Source: Larus michahellis (Eukaryota > Chordata > Aves > Charadriiformes > Laridae). From it: DNA of 64,000 bases. The notes below the pieces were generated by a model, which was given only the letters and a program-made list of their open reading frames with translations, was not told where the DNA came from and searched no databases. This document shows, piece after piece, positions 38,701 through 53,700 of the stretch; within the stretch, counting starts at the first letter, position 1; each line of letters begins with the position of its first letter. The position numbers were made by a program, and so were the translations under genes. The stretch spans positions 109,873,847 through 109,937,846 of the forward strand of contig NC_133898.1 in the NCBI RefSeq assembly GCF_964199755.1, in the 5' to 3' direction.

Positions 38701-41700
38701 TTATTATTAGAGTTAAAAAACGTTAACAAGTTCTCTATTTAAAACTATGTTCAAAACCACTACAATGAAATCATGTAGCTATGCAGAAAGAAATTTAAGA
38801 AATACAAACCCTCATGATCTAAACAAATCTTTGTTACAAATTACTTATCATACAGTTGTCCATAACTGGATATAATTCATTATTCTAATGAGTTTTAAAC
38901 TATACACTTTTATATTTCATCCTTTTCTACGAAGACACCGAAAGCATTTACATCTGGTCAAAAGTAGGTAAAAAATTTTGAAAACAGCTTTCAATCCAAA
39001 CATTGTCACCTACTGGCTTGAATCCTCACACATCTTGGGCTTTATGCCATGAAAAGAAATAATGAAGAAAATGTTTGTTTTCTTTTTAATTCTCCCATGA
39101 AGTACAAAAGGAAAATAGACACTTACTTCCATTAGGAAGACGAGCTAATACAATTCCACTTCCGCCTCGAGCAGTCACCAAAAATCCCGCCTTGATAACG
39201 GACAAAACTGCAAGGCCTTTGGCTTTAGCTATTACATGAGCTGAAACAGCAAATTCATTTATTCAAGATCTTGTAAGAGAATTTCTAGAAGGAGAAAATA
39301 AAACTCTATATTTAGCAATTTTGAACACATAAGAGTCAAACAGTTGAAGCAAAAGCTTAAAGAAAACTGGAAAAAAAAGAAAAGCTGAACTGACAATGAC
39401 ACTTCCACGCCATAGTCAACCACAAAGCTAGTCACAGGTCACATTAGCTTCCACCCATCTCTACACTGACACAACTGCTTCACCCATCCCAGTTAGCTCG
39501 TATAGAATTAGTTTGCTTATTGCCACGAATATTGTGTGTGAGTACCCTTAGAAAGACAAAGAGACAGTGAATAGTTGACATTCATGTCTCTACAGATTTT
39601 TGGAGGAGTCTGAATTTAAATCACAGTGACACACAGCAGCCTAATTAGCTTATATCATTAGCCAGTGTTTGTGGTAAATAAAGTGTCATCATTCTGCAAC
39701 TCATATTACAGTCCTTCTGGAACACAATAGTTATAAATTCAAAGCCAAAACCAGCAACACAAGATGAAGGAAGATACTAGGAGAAACACAGAATACCAAC
39801 TGCAAAAACAAAGAGGACAGCAGCAAATAAGAGTGCTTAATCAGTATCAAAGGAGAAATGTATCCTGATCTTTTTCCTTCAACTTACTTTCGTATAGCTA
39901 ATTCTAATAAACACAGATATTCAAGAACTAGAGCTACTCTTCCAGGTTCTCCCTTAAGAACAGATATTCACAGGGTGAGCATGACGCGGTCCACCCACCC
40001 CAGAGAGAAGCCTTCCTGTGCAGATATCCTGTGGTTGTGAACATGCAAAAGATCTCTCCCAGAAAGTAATGTCTGCCTAGAATACAGCAAACCCCTTTAC
40101 TTCCAAAAGGTTTTCACAAAAGTTATGGCACTCCAGATCTTCATTCCTCTCTAAGTTATGGTCAGTGAAAACAGAGGGAATTGGTAAAGAAGAGCATGAC
40201 TGCAACACAGGGGAGTGCTGGAGGTTTTAGCTGAATCAAAACATTTTCTTTACTCACGAGGTATGATTTTATCGGGTCCATTTCTGGAAGTTATTTCTGT
40301 AAATTCTCGTAATATTTTAGCTGCCTTTTTAGCTTCTGACTTCAGGTTGGAAGGTATAGGGTTATTCACTGTAAAACATGAAAGAAATAAGAAATTACAT
40401 CTATGGTCAGTTTAGGATAGCTCATATAAAAATAGAACAGTGTAATTTGTATGGGAAAAGTGATTCTTTACAAATAAAGAGTAAACACCACAAATGGGAA
40501 AACCGCAAATATAAGAAATGATCTTCTGCATCAGACGCACACTTCGTCCCTGATAGTTGTAATGGAAAATGCCACTTAGGAAGAGCGCACAAGCCCAGTT
40601 CTTTTCCGCAATCTGTTCCCCTTGTGCTTCCTCAGAATCCACTGATAACAGCAAGGATGCTGGAGATACATCCTCAGTTGTTCCTGTCAGTATTTATTTA
40701 TGGGCTTGTTGCATACGAATTTGGCAAACCTGCTGATAATCTTTGCCTCCAGAACTTCTGCAGCAGCAGCTCAGAAATACTTAATCTATTCTAAATTAAT
40801 CTAGTAGTTACAGTGAATGACTGCTAGTTCAAGTCTCATGAATTCTGGTAAACAACTACTGCTTTCAACTTATCCACTACCTTCATGCTTTTATAGACAG
40901 TCACAGCCCCCCAGCCTTCTCCACTCCTTCAGGAGTCTCAGCCTCTCAGTCTCTCCTCAAGGAAGTTGCTCCATCACTCTGCTCACTCTAATTGCTCTTC
41001 TCTGTACCACCATCAACTCTGCTGTCCTTCAAACTGGCAACTGTTGACCAATGAACACTAAAAGGTCAACATCTCTTCAGAAGATTTTTCTCTTACAGAG
41101 CTAAACTTGCAGTGTGTTCTGAATGCGAACAAAATTCTGTTTCAGACCAAGAAATTTCCTTTAGTAATCGACTTCCTGCTGAAAGGTTTACCAATATTTT
41201 CTCTCCAATGTGATCCAACATAAGCACCTCTGTAGATTTCAGCTGAGGAAAAAGCAGGGACTAGGGACAGATTATGTTTGCTTTATGAAGCTGTAGACTA
41301 CAGTAGCAAACACAAAAAAATCTTCAAATTTACCCCCCAAATCCATGAGATCATAAATTCTACAGAAGAGTGTTGATTCCATTTAGATCTACCAGATCTG
41401 CTGTCATTAATCAACTACTGAACAGAATCAAGTATTGTAAGATATTAATATTCTGCAACAGTATAAATACCACTTTATGAATTAATAGTAATGCTTCACC
41501 TGTAGATTTGCAAAATGAGGCCTTAGTGTAGATAAAAAGATATGACCTAGTCTTGATTCTCACATCTACTAAAGCCTCTCAAAGCTACGACTTAAATTAT
41601 TCTTGTTTTCCTGCCTGAACATATCAACACCTACCATTTCCAAGTTCATCAGCATCAAATTGTCTCAGTAATACATAAATACATTGTCAGAGCAAAGATG

Positions 41701-44700
41701 CACCTAGCCTCATGTCTTGTTCCTGAAAAGAACCAGCGACAGTATTTCAATAAAATTCCACTGTTCTTAAATTCACAAACACATAGAAAAGACTGTGCAT
41801 AGAGAAACAACTTTCAGTCAAAAGTCGCCAAGTTTTTTAATTGGTGTTCCCTGAACATTCATTCAGCTCTTCTCTCTAGGCAACATTCCCACCCAAAGCC
41901 ATGAAGGTGAGGACTAAATACATTTTGAGATTAAATCAATGAAACTTGGAGAGCAATTCAGCTCAGACTGAGTGAAACGCCTAGCCGCAAGTCAGCCAAG
42001 TTTCTGTCCAGGTTCCATTGACTAGAATAGGAATTACGCTTCTACTTTTCAAAGTGAAGTGTATTCCTCTAGTATGTCCTCCAAGCAAGAAGAAAGATTC
42101 CCAGAACAAGAGAGATTTTGACAGATGAGTCTCTGACCTAGCTTCCCCTGTGAAAGCTTGTAGCAACATTTGGCTTTGGTGAAAATGCAGCAGGTATAAC
42201 ATTGGAGAGTTTGAAGTGACAGCAGACATCACAAGGTTGTGCAGAAATATCAGTCTCTCTGGGAACAGAAGGAAATACATGCATAAAATGCAACAGATTG
42301 TAAACTGCACTGCGGTAACAGAGACATACTAATTCTGTCCTAATCATCCCTTCTGTTTTCAGAAAGTTAAGATGATGGCCAAGTCCCTGGTGTGTGAAAC
42401 AGTAGGGGAAGGTGAAGTCCTAAACTCTAAGATCTCAGGACTTCAGAAAAAAGCTATTGGCACGGCAATTTTCTTTGACTATTACGGCACTAAAACTGTA
42501 AGCCACTGTCATGGTTTAACCCCAGCCAGCAACTAAGCACCATGCCAACTAAGCACCATGCAGCCACTTGCTCACCCTCTACCCCAGCAGGATGGGGGGA
42601 AGAGATGTGGAAGGGTAAAAGTGAGAAAACTCGTGGGTTGAGGTAAGAACAGTTTAATAATTGAAATAAAATAACAACAACAACAGTAACAATAATAATG
42701 ATAAACTGTAATGAAAAGGAAAATAACAGAGAGAATAAAATCCAAGAAAAACAAGTGATGCAAATGAAAACAATTGCTCACCACCAACTGACTGATGCCC
42801 AGCCAGTCCCTGAGTAGTAGCCCCCTGGCCAACCTTCCCCCTAGTTTTATTGCTGAGCATGACGTCCTATGGTATGGAATATCCCTTTGGTCAGTTGGTG
42901 TCAGCTGTCCCAGCTGTGTCCCCTCCCAGCTCCTTGTGCACTCCCAGCCAACTCACTGTTGGGGCAGTGTAAGGAGCAGAAAAGACCTTGACTCTGTGTA
43001 AGGACTGCTCAGCAATGACTAAAACATCCCTGTGCTATGAACACTGTTTCCAGCACAAGTCCAAAACATAGCCCCAGACTAGCTACTACGAAGAAAATTA
43101 ATTTTGCCTCATCTGAAACCAGCACAGCCAACTTGCAGGAGTTTTGAACGTGCGTTTCTTCCGTGGTTCACCAGGCTGGAACCTGGCCACACGGACACAG
43201 CAAGAAGAGAGACCAGCATAGCCCAAACAAAATATGAACAGATAGATTAACAAACCGGGCTGGAGTAAACCTCTCCACTACTTCCATTGTTTGTACTTGA
43301 CATTGCATTTTCAAGGTCAGTGGGAAAATATTACCAGGATGTCGTAGGAGAAAAATAGGAAAATTTTTTGCTTTCGTATGGAGATACATTGAGGCAATCA
43401 CAAAAAGAGTATTGCCACACCATTGTTCTCAAGAAGGCATGAGTAACACACTTTTAGCATATTATAACTTCTAGTTAATATTGTAACACACAGCGCATAT
43501 TCATTTGTGCAACCAGGTGAACACTTTTGTATGTAGATTTTCACTTAAGATATTTTTTAAGTCTATAAGTCTTGATTTTGGGGAGGGTCACCTACGCAGT
43601 CTACACAAGATACACATTTCTTGGTACTTAATTACTCCTATGCTTCAATAAGATTAAGGTGGAACATATGCTTCACTTTAACTGTGGTAAAATGGACGGT
43701 TACACGCCTGACCATGCAGGACTCCCAGCAAAGTGATCAAGACAATGAAAATAAGACATGTGCACACTGGAGATAAAAAAAACACATTACGCAAAACAAG
43801 CAAAACCAAGCATTATCCACCTTCTAGATTACAGAGAAGTAAAAGATACTCCTGTGCTCCTCCCACTCTCCTCTTCCTTATCTTTGCATGCATTCCTTCC
43901 CCCTGCTTGCTTCTCTTTCGCCAATCTCAGAATTTGGAGGACCATCTCCAATTCATTCTTCTTACTACTAAAAAGAGAAAAAAAAGCTCATCTTTTAAAA
44001 GCATTAGAAAAGAAATCCCTTAGCTAAGTCCACTGAGAAAACATGAGATGTTTTCAGACCTAAATGTCTACAAACAAGAAGAGATGAGTTAAAAACAAAC
44101 AAAAAAAATAACTTTACAGTTTTCATATGCATTTTCAGATTCAGAATTGCTTCAGAAAGATTTGACGGCTACCAGAAAACAGTGTGTGCAAGTTTATGTG
44201 CACGTAGGAGTTACTATTTAATTGATGACAATCCAAAGCTGAATTTCATAAGCCAGCAAAAGTAATGCTGTTACTAGCTCACTCTCCCTTCAACTCTCAA
44301 TACATAATTGGTTTCAAAATCAAGTTTTGGTCTCACCTTGGGGCAGGAGGGAGGATGTCAAAGTAATCCTTTTCAGTGTTTACTTCGAACGTTTCACAAG
44401 CTACCTAGTCTGACCCTATGATTTTCCTACCTGGCTTAATTTTATCCTAGTATTGCTACTTAGGAAGAAATTAGTTAAGAAATATGTTGTAATAAGGATG
44501 GTGTTTTTACAAACATGTTGCCCAGAGAGGTGGTAGATGCTTCATCCCTGGAAACTTTCAAGGTTTGGACAGGGATCTGAGCAACCTGGCCTGGTTGAAG
44601 AAGTCCCGTCTCATTGCAGGGCAGGTCGGACTGGGCGACCTTAAAGGTCCCTTCCAACCCAAACTATTCTATGATTCATCTGCTCTCTGATTCTAAACAT

Positions 44701-47700
44701 TATATTAAACGCAAACTTTTCACAGAAAAATAGCATTACTTGAGCAAATGGAAAATTATGTATTTCCACTCTAATCCCTCTGAAAGGGTATTTTTTGTGC
44801 CACATGTAAAGGGGATCCCTGTATTACCAAGGGACAGGGGAGATGGAGAGAGATTCCTCATCTAACTGTACACTGCAACACTAAGCACGAGAATAACCTA
44901 ACTTCCCATCCTCAAAATAACAGCAGAAACTTCACTTTCTCCCTGTATTATTTGTTTCCTACATCAATATTGCTTCTGCATCCCCTGGGTATCTGCAGGA
45001 ATACACTCCCTTGCTTTTTCCCTTCCTGCCATAGACTGAAGCAACGCAGGCTTATTTTTCTGGACTAAGAAAAAGCAGGAAGATTTGACACCACCATTCT
45101 GCCAGTTACTTTGCACGGAGCCAGATTTGTGCACTTTCAGAAGCAGGGTAAGGAATGGGTGATACTTCTAAAGCACAGTAGAGATACAGAGGGAAGAAGA
45201 GGGAAGGAAAAAAGGAAGAGGTGGAATGCACTGCCAACTGAAGAGCTCAAAGCTGCACCTTGTAGAGAAGGCTTGCAAGTAAAATTACTTAAATCCAGCT
45301 TTTAATTTAGACAGCAAGCAGCAGGTATAAAAATTGAAGTGACTTGAATTGGTATGGCACAGAAAGATTTTAATAACGAAGGATGGGATCAACATGCCAG
45401 CTGATTAAACACTTTCATTGCTGAAAACCAACACAGTTACTCAAAGTGGCTACCATATGATTCTTTCCATAGTGTCTCATTTTGAGTTCCTCTACTTACT
45501 TCCATAATGTTACATAGATACTAAGGAACTGGCAGGAAGCCTACAGGGATCTTGAGGAACTGATGACTTGTTTAAAAAGAAATCAAAACCACAAACAACA
45601 AGCCCACACCCTAACCTTAATTATGTATAATATGATGCTTGATAAAGCCTGGCTGGACTCCCATTTTGCTAAGATTGCTAGGGCCATATCAAAAGAAATC
45701 TAATATTTTTATCACTGTGGAAAGAGGGAGGTTTGACTCTCCTTCCTAGGCCACGCCACACTCAAGATTTTGTTGACAGAATTTAAGATTAAATAAGGAC
45801 ACAGACAAAAATCAACACTAAAATTTAATGGTTAGCTATATAACACAGGTGAGACCTCACTATAACATTTTATTTTAATCAGTTCCATAAAACTTTGTCC
45901 AAAGGCAAAGAACATTATGCTTTTTCAGTAAAAAACATAGTAAGTGGAAAATTACACAAATATGTCAAAGACAATTCAAAACTAGTTTTTTTTTTTTTTT
46001 TTAAAAAAAACAGAAGTACATAGGAGCTTGCACTATTAAATGTTGGTGTCTGTCCCAAAATACGATAGAAATAAAATTACCAAAGATTATGAAAGTTAGA
46101 GACAAAATCTTGTTTCTTCTAACTTTAATCACTGTATAAACAGACAAAACCATAAGTGATATTTCTGTGACATCAAAAATGGCTTAAACTTCTGTTCACC
46201 TATCAAATTGTCCTCCTCCCCCTCAAGCCTACCTTAGAATTTGAACTGTAGAATTCTGTTCTTAAAAACTGATTTAATATTGCAAGCCTATTGAACAGAT
46301 GTTACAGAAATATCTGCTTTTTAATAAAATACTGTATGAAATAAGCAGAAGTTCCACGTTCAGTTTACCCCTTCAATAACATAAGGAATAATCCTGTAGC
46401 ACTGTCTTCACTATTAGCTTTTAAAGTATGCATATATAATTGTCTGCTTTGTATTCAAGTAATGCTCAGGAAAGAGGTAACTAGGTGCAATAAGACAATA
46501 ATATCTATCAGGAGGATATACTGACTGATGGATTTGGAATGCCATGACCAGTGAATGCTCAGCTGGGAGCAAGCTTCATTTGCACTCCTGCTTGTTGTTG
46601 AAAGGAAAAGATATTGAGCATATGTGAGTCAGCAACACAAACCCCATGGGGGAATATCACACCAAAATTGATTAACTGCTTAATTTGTAAGCTGATGAGG
46701 CAAGTGCGTCAGCCTCTAATTTACATTCTGACTAACAGTAATAATGTGTTGGCTGAACATTTGGTGAAATTATCTGAGCAAGGTGTAATAAAGAATAAAT
46801 AAAGCCTTTTTACTTAAAAGCTATAACTAATTCTGATATAATCCAAATTCTGCTGAATATGAACAGATGAAATAAAGCATGGTGGCATTACGAGAACCTT
46901 AACATCAAAAGTACAGCTTCAAAGGAGATTGACGACAAAGTGGAGACAAAGTCTTACATGCAGATTTCATACATATGTTGCCCATGTATGTGTGAGCTTT
47001 GAAGTATTTGGTGGAAGGTGGTTTTGAGTTTTTTTGGTTACCAAAAAGATGAAAAAAACCAATAGCAAATACCTTCTACGAACCTCAGACAGTAATTCAG
47101 TCTTCACTTTCAGTTCACTAAAAAGCTCAGAAACAGCATAAGAATACATTAAAGCATAGCTGATTTGCAAATACTCGTGGTCATAGGAGCAACATCAATC
47201 CTAAAAAGCTTGTATGAACAGAGAACATTCAAAGTTATGATTAAGAACAGTCATAAACATGAGAACTAGCATAGTCACGAAAGGTTAAAGAAGAACTTCT
47301 AATGGGAAAGAGAAACCTGAAAAGCAAGAAAGAGCAGTGTTGGAGAGGAGCCTGAACAAGAGATTTCAAGTCAGCCTTACAATTAAAGTGTTGAATGTAA
47401 TTTTGGTTTCACAAATATGTAACATCATGGTACTGTTGTAGCCAGCTCCAGCCCTGGTATTCATCTGATATTTGGAACTCACAGAATGGCAGGTGTTGGA
47501 AGGGACCTCTAGAGATAATCCCTCCTGCCAAAGCAGGTTCACGTAGAGCAGGCTGGACAGGAACACATCCAGGCGGGTTTTGAATACCTCCAAAGAAGGA
47601 GACTTCACAGCCTCTCTAGTCAGCCTGTTCCAGTGCTCTGGCACCCTCAAAGGAAACAAGTTTTTCCTTATCTTTAGACAGAACTTCCTGTGTTCCAGTT

Positions 47701-50700
47701 TGTGCCCATTGACCCTTGTCCTGTCACTGGGCACCACTGAAAAGAGTCTGGCCCCATCCCCTTGACACCAGCCCTTTAGGTCTTTATAAGCATTGATGAG
47801 ATCCCCTCGCAGTCTTCTCTTCTCCAAGCTAAATAGACCCAGGTCTCTCAGCCTTTCTTCATAAGAGAGATGCTCCGTTCCCTTGATCATCTTTGTAGCC
47901 CTCCACTGGACTCTCCCCAGTAGTTCCTTGTATTTCTTGAACTGAGGAGCCCAGAACTGGACACAGTACTTCAGATGTGGCCTCACCGGGGCAGAGCAGA
48001 GTGGGAGGATGACCTCCCTCGACCTGCTGGCCATCCTCTTTTTAAAGCGCCCCAGGAGACCATTGGCCGCCTCGGTGGCCACAAGGGCACATTGCTGCCT
48101 CATGGTGAACTTGTTCACCAAGACTCCTAGGTCCCTCTCTGCAGAGTTGCTTTCCAGCAGGTCAGCCCCTAACCTGTACTGGTGCATGGGGTTATACCTC
48201 CCCAGGTGCAGGACCCTCTACTTGCCCTTGTTGAACTTCATTAGGTTCCCCTCCACCCATCTCTCCAGCCTGTCCAGGTCTCGCTCAATGGTGGCACAGC
48301 CTTCTGGTACGTCAGCCACTCCTCCCAGTTTTATATCATCAGCAAACTTGCTGAGGGTACACTCTGTCCCCTCATCCAGGTCACTGATGAATATGTTGAA
48401 CAAGACCGGACCCAGTACTGACCCCTGGGGAACACCCCTAGCTACAGGCCTCCAACTAGACTCTGCGCTGCTGATCACAATCCTCTGAGCTCTGCCATTC
48501 AGCTGGTTCTCAATCCATCTCACTGTCCACAGTAAGACAGTGTCAAAAGCCTCAAGGTAGACAACATCCACTGCCCTCCCCTCATCTAACCAGCCAGTCA
48601 CGCCATCACAGAAGGCTATCAGATTGGTCAAGCATGATTTCCTCTTGGTGAATCCATCTTGACCACTCCCAATAACCTTCTTTTCCTCCACATGCTTAGA
48701 GATGACATCCAGAATGAGCTTTGCAGGGATGGAGGTGAGGCTGACTGGCCTGTAGTTTCCTGGGTCCCCCTTCTTGCCCTTTTTGAAGACTGAAGTGACG
48801 TTGCCTTTCCTCCAGTCCTCAGGCACCTCTCCTGTTCCTAGAACAGCATGCAAGACGTGCATCATAAGCATTTTGTCTAACCACAAGAAAAAGTGAGGCA
48901 ATATAGAGCAGTGGATAACAAGCAGCAGACTACGTTAAACATGTCTCCATCAGTCTTCCTCCATTTACTACTTCCAACACTTGAAGCCAATGGTAGGCAG
49001 CAAAGCAGCCACGCCAATGAAATGTCAAGAAAAGATCTGTGGAGTCCAAGGAAACAGTGGCAGAAGTTGAAAAGGAACCTAGAGGAAAAAGATCAAATAA
49101 AATAACCACTCCCCGTTAGTTGAAACCTGGCAGACTTCTGTTGTCAGAACCCAAGCTCCTTACTCCTGGTTTTGGAGGCAACAGCAACAAGCAGGTATTG
49201 TTTCCTCAAGACTCCAAGGAGCATGAAAGAGAAAAGCCTTAGAACAGGCAGTCTGATCATGAAAGCTTCAGAATGTGCACTAATGGTATGGCAAAAAGGA
49301 GTCTAGGAAAGCAGCAGCAGGGAATGAGAAAGTAGCAATTATTGACACAGGTTTGTGCCAATTGTCTATGTTGTACAATTCTGATGGAGGCACCTTGAAA
49401 ACAGCAAGTGAGTCAGAAGACAACAGAAAATACATCAGTGTGAGGCAATGGAAGCAAAGTCAAAAAGGAGAAAACAGGGTGTCTCTGTACAGTGAAGACT
49501 TACACAAATCTCATGTATTTCTACCATGCTCCTCATCACCTGGATTCCTGAAATTTTATTAACTTTCGCACAATACAGTTCCTCAACAAGCTCAGTGTGA
49601 GTAGTTAGTGCTACGTCAGAGACAGTAAGAGTTATGGCAGGGTACAAGCACTGCAGCAGGAACTAAGCTGAGCTGCACTGGTAGACTAAATGTGTGCTTT
49701 CACAACCTTATAGGTTTTTGTACTTTGAATTAACGTAACTACTCTCTCCTCCATTCCCAGCCTAGGTAACAAGAAGTTTACTGCATGGTACTGCATTAAG
49801 CTGGTGCTGGTAGGGGTGGCGGAGGGAGAACAGAGGAGAAAGGGCCACAGAACCTGCAGAAAACAAGGAGTTGGAAGTATTTTAATGTTTACCTAAAACA
49901 GATGGAAATATAAGAACAATCAGATTTTTCCTCCCAAACACTGCATTGGAAAGAAGTGAAACAGTGCTTAGAAGTAAAGCTGAAAATCAACCCCCCCCAC
50001 TCTTATCCACGTTAAAACCAGCGTGTTTTATCTTGTTTCACCTGCAATAACCTGTTAAAGTCAGCCATTGATGACAGCTTGTACACAGGAAAACCCTCAT
50101 GAGCATAATAAAGTTACAACTAAATTCAGCCTTCAAGAGCTCAAATATGAAAAAGGAATGTCATAACAGAAGACAGCACCTTTTCTAAAAGGAAAATAGC
50201 CCAACAATTTTTCCTCAAGGAGCAGAATCTCACAGACATTTCTATCATTACATAAAGCTTAGATATTTACAGTATTTTTTTTAATTGAACTGGGGAGAGG
50301 GATATAAAAAGAAATAATCCTTGAATTTACGAAGCTTACATTCACAAAATTACATACATATATTTAAATCACAGTAATTTGGGGGGGCGACGACAAATGC
50401 CATCTTAAAGATTAGTACTTCTGAAAACCTGTATAGAATCTTTCATTGCACCTGTATGCTTATTCCAAGACAGCTAAGAAGTCAGACAACAACGATGAGA
50501 AACACAGTAATCTACATTTGGATTTTGGTATGCAAATACACAGTATAAAGTCAAACCAAAACCTACAGAATCACAAGTCTCTACTCACAAAAGAGCCACT
50601 TCAAACACAGAAGCCTTTCCATTGATAGAAAGGAAGTAATGGAGACAGAGAGCAGATTCCTTCCTTTGTTCTTGTCTCTGTAAGCTGTTGTTTTCTGTGG

Positions 50701-53700
50701 GTTTTTTTGTTTGTTATTATTTTGTTTTGTTTTTCCTTTTTAATGTATTACTGTGACTTATAGAAATCAAACTACCTCTGGAGATAAATTCAGTATTATT
50801 GGAAATATGTAACTCTGGTAACTCCAAACCCAGAGAGAGAAACTGCCCCAGCCTCAACCTGCACTTGTACTACTTTTACTATTAGACAGTGTTCCAAGGC
50901 AGACTGCTCTTTGCAGACTAACTTTGATATAGGGCTTTCTGCTATGAGGTTTTTTAAAGGAGAAAATTTATCCTTCCTGGTCAAGTTTTTAGGCTGTTGT
51001 CCTCTAAGCACAGGGATTTTGTAAACTCAAGCTTACAGAGATATGAACTGAGATGCTAGCTGATAACCTTTCTGAAAGCAAAGCAAAATTTATTTGAAAT
51101 GCAGTAATTACATAAAATAACACATCCAAAAATAACCTCAGCTTTTGCACAGGCTATCTGAATAAATTAAATTGTATGAAATGTGATAAAAGTACTTATA
51201 CCTGTTAGCTATGTCATTGTGAGTACTGTCATGTATAGTGTCCAAAAGCATACAAGGTTTTTGGTCAGCTGCTAGTGTTGACAAGCTGGCTTTTCAAATT
51301 TTGCTACCAATTATGTATGTATTTCTAGACAAAGGGATCTCAATTTTTTTTCATATGGAATATCCATTTTGTTAATGCTAAAAAAAACCCCACAACATGG
51401 AAAATCCCCCGTGCCTACAGGTTCACTGTGTGCATATTTTTTATTATTTTTCTCAACAAAGATGAAAGGACTTAACTAATCGAAACACAAAGAGTATCAC
51501 TTGGTAACTTGATGGGATATCAGTCCTCAATCCCAGTTTGAATTAACTATTTCCTTGAGAAAAGTCAAGGAATTTAAAAAAAACCAACCTATAACACACA
51601 TTATCAAAAGCATTTGATGAGCTAGGATCCCAGCAGTTTTTGTACTGAAGTCAGGTTGAAGGAAATTCAAATTAGAGATGCTGAATTTCCTCTCATCTCC
51701 TAGAAGGATGAACTTTCTGATGAGAGCTGGAACATATGAGGGTAAAATAATACAGACATAACTAACAAGACACTTTAAAGAAAAATGTGTTCCCTTTGTA
51801 CATGCAAGATGTTTCAACTAAGTGATGTCTTCTTATTTCTAAGGAACTGTGGCATGTGAAGATAGTCGCTAACTGCCTGAGGCGCAGCTGAATCAGAGGA
51901 TTTGTTCCAAAAAGCACATCAGACATCTGCTCAGCTGCACAGAAGGCAGAGCAGTGGAACACCTGTAGCTAAAAGTCTTCAAAAATCCTTGTTACTTTTA
52001 ACAATTACAAGAATGCTAAAATCCTGAATCCACAGTTCTACAACTGAGTTGAAGCCTTTGCACTAGGAGAGAGGATAAACACAACAGGCATGGGGAAGAA
52101 AAAAAATAATCACTCAGTTTGTACAAAAATAATCAGAAAATGGCATTTTCAAGAATACAGACAGTGGTAGGCTTTACAATACGCACCAAAGGCAGAGTTA
52201 CCCTGGGGGTTGCCTCAGACTAACAAGTGAACTCTTCCAAGAACTTGTATGAGAATTGCAGGCTTTTGCTCAAAACACGCCACCACACCTATCCACTCTG
52301 CCAGCCAAGCCTTGGGAAACTGTCTACTTGAAAATCTTTTAGCAAGTCTTTCGTATACACTTGTTGTAATATGTTTGATGTGTAAACAGTTGGTACCAAA
52401 GGGGTTGGGTGCTGCCCACCAAGCAAGATAAGTAGTGTGACCGAAGCTAAGTCAGAGCTAGGAAATTCAGTTCTGCCTGTCTCTCCTCACGTTAATACAA
52501 GAGTTGGTATGATATGTGAAATTTAGACATGGGGGTAAGGGAAAAATCCCAAAGGGAATCCCAACTTTGGTTTGCTAACTCTACTTTAATCACAAAGGAT
52601 ATACTTTAAGGCAATCCAAGCAGGTAAACAAATACATTAACCTTTAAACAAAAAAGCTTCAAGTAAAACAAAGCTGTGCTTTTCTGAAAAAAAAATCCTA
52701 AAAACCTTCTTGTTTATTTTCTCACTGGGGACAGAAGCATAGAGAGAACAAAAATGTGACAGACTACAACCCCAGTGTGCACTACCCAATAGCCTCATAT
52801 GCTATAATAATAACCTACATGAAAAAAAAATATTTGAGTACCTTAACAAAACACAGAAAATATTTAACACTTCTATCAGTAAAAATGTCACCAACATTCT
52901 GACCCTCTTATTTCCCCATTTCATACATGTCCCAATTCCCTACGTGCACCTGTAAAATCTAAGAAGTTACTAATTCCCACAATGAATTAATTTCTACAAT
53001 TAATCATACAAGAAATATTTCTTCAAACTAAAAGGAATAAACACTAAAAAAAAAAGAGTACTTGATATTTATTAATCGAGAGTTCGAAGAGCTCTACCTA
53101 AGCTCTTAGATTGTCTTTGTCGCAATAGCATTTCTCTCCCACTAAGTCATACAGCCTATTCTTCATAGCAGCCTTGCATTACAGGCTCTTTTACAACAAT
53201 GTAATGGATGTTTAAAAAAATCCCCAAATATAGGGACCTTGTTACATCAGAAATAGTAATTCTTAGTGATGAGAAACCATGATACAAGAACTTGTTTTGT
53301 GACTTCTGTTACAGTTCATTTCACAAGTATGAAGTTGACATTAACTGAAGAAGGTACAGACTGTGACTGTCTCCCACTACCGAGGGCTGAGAAGGCAGAA
53401 CAAGGTTTAAGATAACCATCCTCCACACTCCCCTCCCCAAGACACAGAAACATGAAATACTTGATCTCAAGGTTAGAGCTAGGCACACCTACATGTTACA
53501 CACACAAATACAAACACTGAGTTTTATATGAACTGTGGAATATCCAAGACAACTTCTATATACAGCTTCACTTTCCACCGACCCACAGATGCAGAAAGGT
53601 GGTGCTGGTGAATCTATTTCCTATACTGACACCTCAAGGCACTCCAGTTGATAGAAAGCAGGAATGAAGGCACTCTACACTGCTCAGGTGATATAACATG

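Noticed and set aside
45111..45305. Plus-strand segment reading like the CR1 'WNALP' region
   Set aside because: The match is limited to a few codons and the rest of the CR1 3' structure is missing.
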